Shown one piece after another: positions 11,201 to 23,100 of a stretch of 64,000 nucleotides of DNA. Location: the NCBI GenBank assembly GCA_020746105.1, contig CM036633.1:13190501-13254500 (forward strand), read 5' to 3'. The notes under the pieces are model-generated. The model saw only the letters and a program-made list of their open reading frames with translations, was not told the origin of the DNA and did not search any database. Position numbers and translations under genes: made by a program. The DNA comes from Trogon surrucura (Eukaryota > Chordata > Aves > Trogoniformes > Trogonidae). Position 1 is the stretch's first letter. The number at the start of each line of letters is the position of its first letter.

Positions 11201-12540
11201 GGAGGGGGGGCCGGGGGACGCAGCGTGCCCGCTGTCCATTCTGTTGCTGGAAGACTGCCCGCGCTGACGCCCCGCAGGGGCCCCTCTCGGAGGCGGCGCG
11301 GGCGCATCTGTCTCCTAACCGTCCCCTCGCCCCCGGGGACGATTACGAAGCAGATGTGGAGCTGTCCGTGGAGGTTGCCGGTAGCCATCGGGTGCTGGGG
11401 GACATCCCGCCGGGGTGGCTGCTTCACCTCCCGCCAGGGCAGAGACCCACTCCCTCAGAGCCGCTGCTGGCGCTTGGGGAGGGTCCTCGCCTGCGTCCAC
11501 CACCCCGGGAACATCAGCTGAGAGCCCGACGTGTCAAGGGCTTGCCAGAGCCCCCGAGAAGCGGGGAGCAGCTGAGGGAGGCTGCTCGTGTAGATAGGGC
11601 ATGGCAGGGACGCCGGTTCGGGCGCGATGGGCGGAGGGGCGATGCCGCACTGGCTCTGGCCCCGGCCACCGCCAGCACTGCCCGAGCTCCAGCGCATCCC
11701 TGCCAGCCCCGATTGCGCCGCGGTTGCATCAGCCGCAGGCCACGCGCGCTTCCCCGGGCAGGAAGGAGGCGGGGAGGGTCCCTGCGGTCACCCGGGCTGG
11801 GTGTGGGGGCCCTCCCTGGCCACCTTTCCGTTCTGGGCTGGGGGGCTGCTAAGGGTTTTCATGGCTGGGAAGGGTCCAGGTAGTCCCCACTGCTCCAGCT
11901 GCAGAAATGGGGTCGCTGGGTGTGCAGGGTGTGGGGAAGAGACAGCACGTGCCTGCACATGCGTGTGTTTGTGCACAGACACTGCGTGTGTGTCTCCTGC
12001 CACTATCCCGAGGGGACATGGCTGTGGTGCCCCCCTGCACTGCACTCCCTTTCTGGGGCCACTTGTAGTTATTTACTCCTCCAAGTGCTGAATATACCTT
12101 TTTTTTTTTTCTTTATTTTTTTTTTCCCCTCCACTTTTCGCTCTGCCCAACTCCGGACAGCCTGCAATGTAAAACCAAGTGCATTTTAAAAAAAAAATAC
12201 CGAAACAAGCTACATTGGACATGCACCAATTGGATTAAGAGATTGTGGGTTGGGAGGCTGCAGCGCGGCCCGCGGTCTGTGCCGCACGTCCCTCGATCAC
12301 CACCAGAAAAAGCCTTATCGGGGAGGGAGGGGAGCAGCGGCCGCAGCCCCCCACGGCAGCGCAGAGCTCCTGGAGCTGGGGGCCTCCCCAGCCCCATGAA
12401 GGGCAGTGCTGGTGCTTCTGTGCAGCCTGAGGAGAGAACAGCAACTTCAGAGGCAGCTGCCTGACCTATTTTCGAGCTGCCTGGCGGGGGCCAAGCAGGG
12501 ATTTACCCAGATGGAGCTGCCTGCAGGTGCCCGCACTCCC

Positions 12541-12835
12541 CGGGGCTCTGTGCGTTGCTCAGGGTACTGTGTACTTTGCTCTGGGGGCTCTATACATTGC
12601 TCCAGGGGCTCCAGGCATTGCTCTGGGGGCTCTATACGTTGCTCCCAAGGCTCTGTACATAGCTCTGGGGCTCCGTACGCTGCTCCAAGACCTCTGTGCG
12701 TTGCTCTGGGGCTGCGTTCATCGCTCCGAGTCCACAGACACCACTCGAGGGGCTCCATGCACTGCTCCAGGGGTTCAGCGCGTTGCTCTGGGGCTCCGTA
12801 CCCCGCTCCAGGGCTTCCGCGCGTCGCTGTCGTCT
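12541..12835 (+). repeat. 21-bp minisatellite in the MTCL2 3' UTR
   Basis: About 12-13 degenerate copies of a 21-base unit resembling ctctrtacrttgctcyggggg. Because 21 is a multiple of three, several frames stay open across the array and encode 7-residue repeats. I read this as a consequence of the period and not as coding sequence. Confidence 0.8.
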
Positions 12836-13724
12836 TGCAGTTTCGCTTGAAAAAACTGCTCCTGCTGCCGAAGCTGCTGCCCCCTCCCGTCCAGCCGCCC
12901 GCTGCCCGCAGCAGGCAGGCTGCATCACTGCCACGTCGCAGCCTCCGTCAGCATCTCCGCGACGGCCACTCACTGCCTGTGTCTCCGGACACTCCAGCAT
13001 CAGCCAGGGCCCAGCAGGCCTAGCACCGATGGCCTTTTGCTCCTTGCGACGCCTGTCCGGCCCTACGGGGACCCTCGTCACCCCTGGTGGGCGCTTCCCA
13101 CCCTCACCAGCACCCAAGGCCGGACAGCATCCCTGCCTGCCACGGAGAAGTCGGGTGCCTGCACCCACTGCTGCGGGCGATCTCCTGCTGTACATAGATC
13201 CTTTTGGGGCGATTTTTAGCATTTTCATTGATTACAGGAGTTTTGGGTTTGGTTTGTTGGGGGGTTTTTTTGTTTGTTTTTTTTTTTTAAAAAGACTCTC
13301 TACTTTTGGAATGTGGTTTCTCATTTTTACAACTGCCTTCTAATTATTTGTAATATCGGTCGGTTCTGTCTTACTCTGTAAATAGCGGTGCTGCGCATTT
13401 CCCATGGGGCTCTGGAGAGGCAGAGCTGAGGCCAGCAAAGGATTTGCAAAAAGCAACGGGGATAATTTCCTCGAGCTGTGGAGGTGACTGACTTTGCCCC
13501 GGCCCCCACCCAGCCTCTACCCCTGTCCACCCCCTGCAACGTCAGTGCCCAGCGTGCGGTGAAACCCGAGGTGCTTTGGGCAAAGCCACACTTGTCCCTA
13601 CCCCGTCCTCCTGCTTCTCTCCAGCCCATGCCAAGGTCGCATGAAGGGCACCTTCTGCCCTGATGACAGGCCCCCTACCCACCCCGTCCCGCCCCCGTGT
13701 CTCCTGCCTGCTTGTCGTGTGATG

Positions 13725-13730
13725 AATAAA
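13725..13730 (+). promoter_or_regulatory. MTCL2 polyadenylation signal AATAAA
   Basis: Canonical AATAAA in gatgaataaaggccc, followed by the GT-containing stretch gtcggtgcttcc about 25 bases downstream. It is the first canonical signal after the MTCL2 stop with such context. Confidence 0.7.
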
Positions 13731-13860
13731 GGCCCTGCAACCCCCTCGCCCACCCCGTCGGTGCTTCCCGACCATGCTGCGGTGGGAGGACTGTGCTGCC
13801 TGGGGAGCTGTGGAGGGGAGCGTGGGGTGGTTGGGGCAACTGTGGGTGGGGAGATCTAGA

Positions 13861-16260
13861 TCCTGTCCCTCTGTCCCCACCATCCCGCCAGCTGCCCAGC
13901 CCACACGCAGTGTCCCACCTTCTCCTCACCCGCCTGTCCCCCCAACACCATCCTCACATGCTGACCCCGACTGGGCCACATCACCACAGCTCCTTGTCAT
14001 TGCCCCTGGGTCCTCTGTAGCCTTGCTGCCGGGGTTGTCACCTCACACCAAGCTCCTCTTGGCTCTGCGTTGTTCTTGTGATGCTCGTGTTTCTTATGTG
14101 TCCCCTGTCCTGCCCCATCCAGCCCAGCAGTCCACCCCAGCCTGCATGTGGACCCCACATCCCCTTTCCCATCACTGCCCGAGGCTTCTTGACCTTGTAC
14201 CCTTTGTCACCTGCAGGTCCCAGCCTCCTCCAGGCTCACTACATTAAACTGTCCCTCCCTGAGGTCCTCCATTGCCCACCATGACCCACACCTCCCTTTG
14301 CTCCTCCATTCTTCATGTCCCGTCCCTTTTATCTGTGCTCTTTGATCCCCCATGTCTCATCCTTCCTTCTTCTTATCCTCCAGCCTTCAATCACATTCTT
14401 CTTCTTTCATGTGCTCTTCCGTTGCCCACCATGTCCCATCCCTCTGCATTCTGCTCTTTCTTCACTCACCTGACCCAACCCAGCCCTCCTTCCTGTGCTC
14501 CTCCATCACCCACCCACCCCATTCCTCCCTCCTGTGCTCTGTCACCCGCCATATCCCGTCCCTTTTCCTGCGTACCTCCATCATTCATGTTCCACCCCTC
14601 CTGCTGCTCCTCCATTGTCCACTCATCCCATCCCTCCTTCCTCTGCTCCTGTCACCCACTGTGCCTCATCTCTCCCTGTCATCCTCTTCCATCACCCACC
14701 AGGTCCCATCCTTCTTTTCTGTGCTCCTCCATTGGCCACTATGTCCCATCCCTCCTTCCTGTGCTCCTGTGTCATCCATCATGTCATAGGATGTGGCAGA
14801 TGAAGGAGGAGCAGGTGAGAGGGATTCTTCCTGTGCTCATCCACTGCCATTCATGTCCCATATTCCTGTCTTCCTGTCGCACTTGCATCGCATCCCTCTC
14901 ACCTGCTCCTCCTTGATCTACCACATCCCATTCCTTGTTATCCTCATCCCCCTCCCACCATCTGCTCCTTTTCCTTCTCCACCTCCACCCTGTCCCATCA
15001 TCCTCATCCTGCTTTGCCTCCAGTGTCTCTTTACCTTTCATATTCCTTCTTATGTCAATGTCTCACCATCCCTTTCCATTCTCCATCAGCTCTTACCATC
15101 ACTTTGTCCTTTACATTTCACCATCTTATCCCTGCTTATCCTCCAATAGCTCCCACCATCACCCCTACCCGTTTCAACCTCTACTTCTCCTCACCTTTCT
15201 TCACCGTCTTCTACCTCCTCCTGTGTCCTCATCCTCCTCATCCTCCTCCACTTCCCCATCCAAAAATCCACCCTCACCTCCCATCATTGCCCCATTCCTC
15301 CAGCTGCCAACATCATTCAATTCTGCCTCTTCCTCGTCCACCCCTACATATCCAATCTACCTCTTGTGGTTTTCAATTTCCCACCTTCTCCTTATTCATC
15401 CTTATTCCTCCTCTATTGCGCTCCAATCTTTGTCTTCCTCTACCCTCTAAATATCTCTCCACCCATCCTGGCATCCTCACCCATCTCCTGCTGTCTCCTC
15501 ATCCCTCCTCTTCTTCCTTCATCTCTATTTCCCCCTCCCTCCTTGTCCTCCAGCACCTGCCATCTTTCCTTGCTTTCCTCTTTCATTTTGCCCACCTTCC
15601 TCATCCTCCTCCACTTCCCACGGTACCCTATCCTTCCCTGTGCCCCAACACCACCCACTACTTACTGTTCTTCCTCATCCTCCGCTTCCTGTCATCTGGC
15701 CCGTCCCTCTCATGCTTCTCTTTTCTTCTTCGTTGGCCCCACTTCGCACTACTGCCCGTGTGTCATTGTCCTCCACTTTCCACTGTCTCACACGCCTTCT
15801 CCCTCATCCTCTGTTTCATACCTCTTCTTCCTTCACCTCAGTCTCTCAATCCTTTGTGTGAACCTCCACCTCCTGTCCTTCCCTGTCGTTTTTCATGCTT
15901 TTTCACCCCATCCCTCCTCATACTCGACCTCTGCCTGTCTCATGATCCCTTCTCATCCACCTCCTACAGCCCCCCTGTTTCTCCTCATGCTGCTCCACCT
16001 CTCCCCATCTTCCCATCCCTCATCCTCCAAGTGTCCCACCTACCTCACAGATTTCCCCTCCAACCCTTCCTGGCTTCCAACTATCCTCCCTTACCTCATA
16101 CCTCCCTCTCTCAACGTTTTCTTTCACCTCCCAACTGCCCTGATTTCCCATCTTCTTCCAGCCTGACCTCTCCCATCCTCCCTGCACTTTTTTACTCCCG
16201 GCACCTCTGACTCGTGCTGTTATTTTCTCCTTCTCTTCCTCCTTCCCATGCCTTGTATCC
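13861..16260. repeat. Pyrimidine-rich low-complexity block with degenerate minisatellite
   Basis: The plus strand is overwhelmingly C and T for about 2.4 kb. From about 14,270 to 14,790 there are recurring units of roughly 40-45 bases built on tcccatccctccttcctgtg plus ctcctccattgcccac. Further right the order decays into tcctcatcctcctcc-like sequence. Long Ser/Pro/Leu open frames here are composition artefacts. Confidence 0.85.
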
Positions 16261-16395
16261 GAGCTCCCACCAACCCAGGAAAGCTGCTGCCACCACAACC
16301 ATCCCAGATGCAAGCAGGAAGGGTCCTTAACATTGGGAATGGGATGTGGGGCTTGGTTAGATAGAGAACCAGCCTCCTACCCTATCCTCACTACT

Positions 16396-16640
16396 CAAGG
16401 TACTTTCATGGTAGAGGTAATGGCCACAGCTTGCAGGCAGGGAGTTTGATGCTCGACATCAGGAAACACATCTCCCAAGGGCTGGTGCCGCTGGAACTGG
16501 TCTCTGGGAAAGCTGGAGGATCAATACCCTTGGAAGGTTTCACAACTCAGCTAGGTCAAGTCATCAATACCCTGATGTAGCATTAGCAATAACTGTTTTG
16601 GAACACAGAGCTCAACCAGAGCCTCCTGGGATCCCTTTAA
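16396..16640 (+). mobile_element. CR1-like LINE fragment
   Basis: Resembles the 3' region of CR1 in sense orientation: gtttgatgctcgacatcagg, ggttt-cacaactcagctagg and the approach to a 3' end (agagcctcctgggatccctt). Strongly diverged and without the terminal octamer repeats. Confidence 0.55.
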
Positions 16641-16776
16641 GCACACACATCTTTGGGAGAATTCTCTGAGCAGTGGAGGATTTCCAGAGGGGCAAGAAAG
16701 GCCAAGGCATGGCTTTGAATGCAGTGCTTGGGATGCTGCAGAACTTGAGGAACTGTCTCTGCCACTTGCAGCTGCT

Positions 16777-17147
16777 CCATGGTGCTCAAGCAAGACCACC
16801 CCACACTGCTCAAGCAGAACCATCCCATGCTGCCTGAGTAGGACCACCCCATCCCATGCTACTCCAGCAGGATCATTCCATGCTGCTCAAGCAGAACCAT
16901 CCTAGAATAACAGAATCTCTTTGATTGGAAGAGACCTTTAAGATCATCAAGTCCAACCATTAACCTAGCACTGCCAGGTCACCGTGCTGCTCGAGCAGGA
17001 CCATCTCACACTGCTTGAGGAGGATCATCCAATATAGTTTGAGCAGAACCTTCCCATGTTGCTCAAGCAGGACCACCCCACATAGCTTGAGCAAGACCAC
17101 TCCAGACTGTTGAAACTGGACCATTCCAGGATGCTTGAGTACCATGG
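16777..17147 (+). repeat. 24-bp minisatellite interrupted by a CR1 tail
   Basis: Degenerate copies of a 24-base unit resembling ccatgctgctcaagcagaac plus catc, about 5 before and about 6-7 after a 77-base CR1 segment. Neighbouring copies differ at several positions. Confidence 0.85.
16904..16980 (-). mobile_element. CR1 LINE 3' tail inside the minisatellite
   Basis: The plus strand reads agaataacagaatctctttg then gattggaagagacctttaag and atcatcaagtccaacc, the reverse complement of the highly conserved CR1 3' terminus. It is flanked on both sides by copies of the 24-bp repeat. Confidence 0.8.
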
Positions 17148-20100
17148 GCCAGGCCTAAGCGACTTCCTGACAGCCTGCCAGGGAGCTATCCCTGAGATGA
17201 CCCTTCAAGCCCTAGAGCCAGGGACGCTTGCATCATCTTTGTTTTCCTTCCCTCAGGCTGGGCCATGCAGGGACATGGCCATCCCCTTCCAATGACCTTA
17301 TGGCTGCACTAGGGCACAAGGCTGCTGGCATTGCTGCCAAGGGGAGGACAGGTCTTCATCCCAAGGGAGCCCCGTACCACAAGAGACCTGCACACAGGTC
17401 AGAGAACCCCACATCACTCATGCACAAGGGCCAACCAGCCTTGCTCGACTGCAGCCTTTGCCTCGCAATGTTGGAGGCTCCCAGTCATCCCATGGATGCC
17501 CTTCCCAAGGTGATGGGTCTGAGGGACTGTCCCACCACAATAAGGGCAGGGACAGTGTCGTGATGGGGTGAGGGTGACATTTGTAAAGCATTCCTGTCCA
17601 ATTGCCTTCTTGGCTGGTTAATCTGGGGAAGGGTGGAGGGAATTTGCTACCTGTGTTAGAAACTAGCTGAACTTAATGTGTCTCCCCAAGCTGGTTTTCT
17701 TATTCCAACTGTTCAAACTGTTCTATATTGTACTGGGATTTTTACATTGAATTATTGTAGAAAATGAAAATTTAAACCAAGTCTGTTAAAAAATAAGCAT
17801 TAAAAATCTCTATGAAAAAAAAACAAATAAAACCTGTCTCCAAGCCATTTTCTTACAACTGAGTCAGAGCAGTGATGTGCCTCCAGCAGTAGCTTTCCTG
17901 CTGCCAGCCCTGCCTGTCCCCTGCTTGTCCCAGCCCCTGGGGACACTAGCTATGGTGAAGATGCAGCCCCTGTGTTTTTTTAATGTCCTGGGTGATGAAG
18001 GAAACAAACTCCATCTTGCAGCATCTGCCTTACTGCAGAGAGCCTGAGCCTCTGGTGCAGGGAGAGGGGGACTTGTCAGTGGTCCCCTTGGGTCCCCAAA
18101 AGTTGTGTCCCCACCACAGGGCAGAGCAAAGTTGAGGCCACAGGTGAGCAATGCCTGGGAGCCCAGTTTTGGAGTCCTGAAGACATGGCTGGGGTGGGAC
18201 AAACTGCTGCCTGTCCCCACTGAATCTGAAGGCAGCTCCCAAAGGAGTCACCCACTGCGTTTCACCTTGGCCCCTGGGTGCTGCAAAATCCAACAGATTT
18301 TCAAAACAAATGGCCAGTCCCCGGGCCAATTCCCAGTCCGGAGGCCTGAGCAGCTCAGAGCGTTGGTACTGGGGATGCATGAGTCCACACCACCCTCTGG
18401 TGTCAGCACTGACCTCAGCTCCACGCTCACCCTGCTCCAGCTGTGTCCCTTTGCTCTCAGGTCTGCCTGGCTACCAGCGCATCCTTGCACCACCCCGAGT
18501 CCTGCTCCCTCGAAGCAGAGCCCGTCCTGGTGTAGGACATCCCCACAGGGTGTGGGGTGGGACGTGGCTAAGCCAGAAGGAAGCAAAGCAAGAGATAAGC
18601 AGACTTGCTGTGTCACGTGCTGTCATCAGCCCTCACAGTCCCACCAAGCTCTGCTGCAGTCCTGCTGCCTTCAAAGCTGCCCGAGTGTGGGACGTACTCC
18701 TGTGCCCACATACAACTCCAAGCACTTGCCCAGGCTTAGTGTCCAAGTGGGGTGCAGGGCTCAGCAGCAGCTTCAGCCCCTCCATCCCTTGCGGGCAGGT
18801 AATGGTGTTCTTGCTGCTGGGTACCGGAGAAACATCCTGGTGCAGCTCAGCTCCCAGCTGCTCCAGGCAGAGGCAGAATCCAGTAGGATGCCCGAGGTGG
18901 AGGCAGGATCCTGCAGGACATGGCTGCTCCACCGGCCACTGCTGCTGAGCACCCCAGAACTCCAGCTAGCTGTTACTGCTCAGCAGGACAAGGACAAAAG
19001 AAGGCAGCTGTGGATGTGCAAGGACACTCTCTGAAGCCTGGGGACAGTTATGAAGCCACATAGGGAAGCCAGTTATTAAACCCCAACCTCTTCTAACGTG
19101 CCATTGGTGAAAGCATCACCTCTCCTGAGTCCGGTTTCCCTTCCTCTGCAGCCTGGGCCTCTGCTGAATCTCTTGCCAGCCTGGTGTCCTCTTCGAGAAT
19201 GAAAATAGCAGCATCTGCCAGAGCCCAAGTAAACAAATGAGCTGCTGTGAGAGGATAGTGCATCTTTATAAGGTTAATTGGACTCATCTAGGAAACTCAC
19301 AGACATTTTCTCGTGGTTACATCCCTCAAAAAGCTCAGGCGAACAGTACTCACACGTCTCCCGGGTTTGCTTTATAACTCTGATTGTGTTACTAGCTCAT
19401 CTGCATGTAAAATGATTATGAATATATTGTCTGTACTTTGCACAGGGCTACATTACCAGGCTCTGATATTCACCAGCTACTCTTTGAAGGTTTAAACAGC
19501 TTCAAGTTCAGAGGTCTCTCTCCCAGTGACAGCAGAAGCAGGAAGAGCTTGGGCTTGATCCTTGTGTTCAGCACAGCCTGGCCTGTTTTAGCACCCTGAT
19601 ACCCCTCAAGCTGGAGGGGAGGGGGGGCTGAATGAGCCAAAGGGCTGTGGAGCGAGCATGTGCCAGAATGCGGAGCCCTATTGGCATTGAGCTCTTGCAT
19701 TTACAAACAAAGGAGCTGATAACTCCCTGCAGGACTGAAAGGTTGTTATCACGGTGCTGATTAAAATTTCCCCTGCAGCCAACCACAGAGGAGGAGTGTC
19801 ATCAGTGGGGAGATTCGTTCCAGCCAGTGTTTAACCCTGTTGCCACTGTATCCTGATTCAGTCAGCACAGGCGGAGGGCTGCCCAACCTAGAGATGTGGG
19901 GGAAATTAGCATAGGAAAAAAAAAAACAAACAGCAGGAAGATCCACAGCCCTGTCACATTCTCCCACCCCACCTCCTCTGGCTCACTGTGGCCTCTGTGG
20001 ATCCATACTGCTTGAGCCAACACCAAGCCATCCCCTGTGGGAGAAGGGGGTGCCAGGAGCATGGTCCAAGGGTGGTCGTGCCATCCCTTCTATCCCTGCA

Positions 20101-23100
20101 AGGCACGTTTGAGCCTGTGTCACCAGCCATGCCAGCCTCCAGCTCTCTGCTGGCAGTCCTGCTGCTCACTTGTGGTGTCATCTCCCATGCAAGGGCCAGC
20201 ACGGGTACCTGGCAGGTGCATGAACACCACAGACCCATTTTAACGTAGCTAGCCTTGAGCACATCCCTTTGCCAGCATACACTGGCCCTTGCTGCCAGGT
20301 ATCCACCCCACTCCCTCTCTCATGCCTGTTCTGCAGGTCCCAGGAGCATTTGTTGGTGTTACTTGGGATTCTCTTCAGATCCTTTGCTCTTTTATTCTGC
20401 CCATGCAGTCACTCGTGTGTCAAAAAATTTCCCTTCCCACTGCAGGATATTCTGATAAAGCTGCCCACTGCCTCTGGCTTGTGCATGCAAGGCATAAGCT
20501 TGTTTGTGCTGGGACATGTTCACCAGAGGTTGGGGCCACGCTAAAAAGATGTCTTCCCTGATCAGCATCACTGACAGCTCTGTCACCAAGTTGCTGAACC
20601 TGCCTGGCCAGACCTATTATGGTTTTGCCAGGCCCTGGTCCAGGCTGCCCTGTCCAGGAGATGCTCTGGGATGAGTGGACAGGCAGTGGGAGAGAAGGTG
20701 GCTTGCTCTCCTCCTCCGTGCAAGCACACAGGCCTCAGCCATCACGCTGACCTTGGTGTTGCTCAGATGCCTCTGTGCCCTTCTGACTTGCTCCCTCCAC
20801 TGCTGTGGGTTGCATCCTTCCTGCTGTGCTGCATCATGCACACCCAGATTTTGGGAAAGAAGAAAAGACATTCAGCTGCAGCAGAGTCCCTTCCACACAT
20901 TTTGCTCAGAGCTGGTCCCCAAAGCAGTCATTTGCATGAACAGGAATGTGATTCACACACATTTTTTGGCAGTGAGGCCAGTGAGAAGGGAATGCCCTGT
21001 GGCCCCAGCTGGAGCCCCCCACTAAGTCAGCTGCTGCACTGGAGCTGTGCTTTGCCCAGATAAACACAAGTTTCCCATGTGAGGCTGCCTCCCGCTCACC
21101 CCGCCGTACAGAAGGCCTGAGACGCATGGCTCATTTCTGGTTTTGCAGTTTCTGTCCCCCACCCCCAGCATCTCACACTGAGGTCTTGCAAGTCAGGGAA
21201 GGTGCAGTGAAGAGTCCCAACAGGGCCGCTGTGGGGGCTGCACTAGAAAGGCTGTTTCCAACAGTACCCCAAGTAGACAACGTGAACAAGGCACCACCTA
21301 TCCCAGCCAGTATCTTTTTTTTTTGGCTCTCTCAGTTTCTATGAGAAATCTTAATATACATTAATATGTACCCTTTCTGTACTTTTATTCCTTTTCAGGA
21401 AGAGGAAATGAAAGGTCCAAAATGCAGCTGATTTTCCAGGGCTGCCTGGCGAGTCAGGAGGAGAGCTGCAAGCCAAGCTCAGAGCAAACCTTGCAGCATC
21501 CAGCCCCATCACACCCCAGCTCCCAGGACAGAAGCCCAGCTGGATGCAAGCTGCCCTGGAGTGGAGGGAGCTGGAGTAGCAAAGCATGGTCATGCAGCAG
21601 AAGCCCTTTCCTTAGAGGGCAGAGAGATTTCCCCGTAGATTTCCCATAAAATCACTGAAAGGATGCCTTGACATGTCCATGTTTCAGCTGTGGACCACTG
21701 AAATCAAAGTTTGAGAAGGGCTGTGTTTGTGCCATGGGGGGTCTGACTGACTGACTATGCAGTTCACAGCCCTGTACACAGGTGCTTAGAAAGTTATCAG
21801 ACTCCTACAAGAGGAGAAAACATGGGAAAATATGTCCAGGCGACTATTCTGAGTTTTCCACTTTGCATGTGCATTATGAGAGATAATGCAACCGTTCCTG
21901 TGAGGCAGCTGTGGACAGCTGAAGCACAACAATAAAATCCCTTGGCTGGGGTGCTGCCCTGGCCTCATGTCGCGGTATGTCCTTCCCACAGCAGGCAACA
22001 GTTGCTGGAGAGAAATCATGCTGTCACTGCACCTGGTAGAGAATTTCAGTGGGACTAATCACTGAAAGCAAAAGGTCAATGAGAAATAAACCAGAGGGTG
22101 CCTCCCAGATCTGCAAACCACCTTTTTCTTGGTTCTGTGGCACCCGTCCTGTGACAGGGAGAGTGGTGAAGCCCTTTCCCAGCAGTGAGGTGAACTACAG
22201 GCTCCTGCCTGGCATGCAAAGGGACAGAGGGTTTGTTAGCGAGCTGTTAAGCCTTGCTGGTAAATGAAAAACCCTCAAGGCTGCTAAAACTAAAGGTTGG
22301 CAACTCATAGTAGAAAATTATCAGTGCAAGGTGGCTCCTGAAAGACTTTGGAAGTGCTAGGTTTGTCCTGCTTCTCAGGAGAGGATCAGCGTGGTTTCCA
22401 GTGTGGTTGTTAAATGAAGTGTCATGTGTACCCCCCAAAACTCATGAGGCTGTGCCTGGACCACAATTCCAAGGTGAGTGATGACAGAGTGCAACTCCTG
22501 CAGCTTCTGGGGAGCTTCACAAATATTCAGGCCAGAGGGCCCGGGCTGCATGGCCAAACTGGCATTTTCTTCAAAACCTCTTATTGTAATAGGGAACTTG
22601 GAGGTAACAATAGCGCTGGCTGGTGGAGGGAAACACCCGGCAGGGTTTGGCTATGTCTGTACGGTGTCTACCCATGGGGCAAGCCTGGGCTCAGAGAGTG
22701 GCGGTCCCAGGCTGAAATGCTGACAGAGAATGTGCTAAACCTGGACTTGTGCTGGACACTTAGCTTTCATCCATGTGGTTTACTAGCAGAGACTAAGTCC
22801 CTGTTACCCTGACATCTAGTTATTCCTTCCTGTGATTTTTTTATTGATAACAATGAAATTAATTATATGAGGCCACACTGGAGCTTTTCAGGGCAGTGAT
22901 TTTACACCACATGGCTAAGCAAGCTTTGTTACGTGTGCTCCAGCGTGGTGTGAGGGTGGCTGACAGCTTGCTGAGGTCATGGTGGAGAGGTGTAGAGAGC
23001 ATCTCTGGAGTGATGCTGCCCACAGTACATAGCACGTGGAGTGAGGTATCATCTGAGCTACTCCTGAGTTTCACCTTGGAGGAAACCAGCTATGTCCTCC

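Larger units (their letters stand above)
11201..13745 (+). other. MTCL2: MTCL2 3' UTR
   Basis: About 2.5 kb between the stop codon and the first good polyadenylation signal. It is GC-rich at first and contains a 21-bp minisatellite (12541-12835) and T/A homopolymer tracts (12100-12200, 13260-13295). The end is inferred from AATAAA at 13725; I assume no further splicing. Confidence 0.7.

Noticed and set aside
9757-11427. 556-codon antisense frame over the MTCL2 C-terminal exons
   Set aside because: It crosses an intron and the MTCL2 stop and shows only low-complexity composition; the sense strand is the conserved one.
11197-11883. 228-codon frame after the MTCL2 stop, with a possible splice from 11192 to 11278
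   Set aside because: The donor at gagtgagt and an acceptor at ccccgcag exist, but the resulting sequence has no family resemblance. The C-terminus ending SSE already matches mammalian SOGA1 as I recall it.
15014-16210. 398-codon open frame rich in Ser, Pro, Leu and His
   Set aside because: It lies in the polypyrimidine block; stop codons need A or G and are rare in C/T sequence. Overlapping frames are open too, and no domain or conserved motif is visible.
18105-19034. 309-codon open frame in the intergenic region
   Set aside because: No recognisable domain, overlapped by other frames on both strands, and no promoter or splice context. Consistent with chance in GC-rich DNA.
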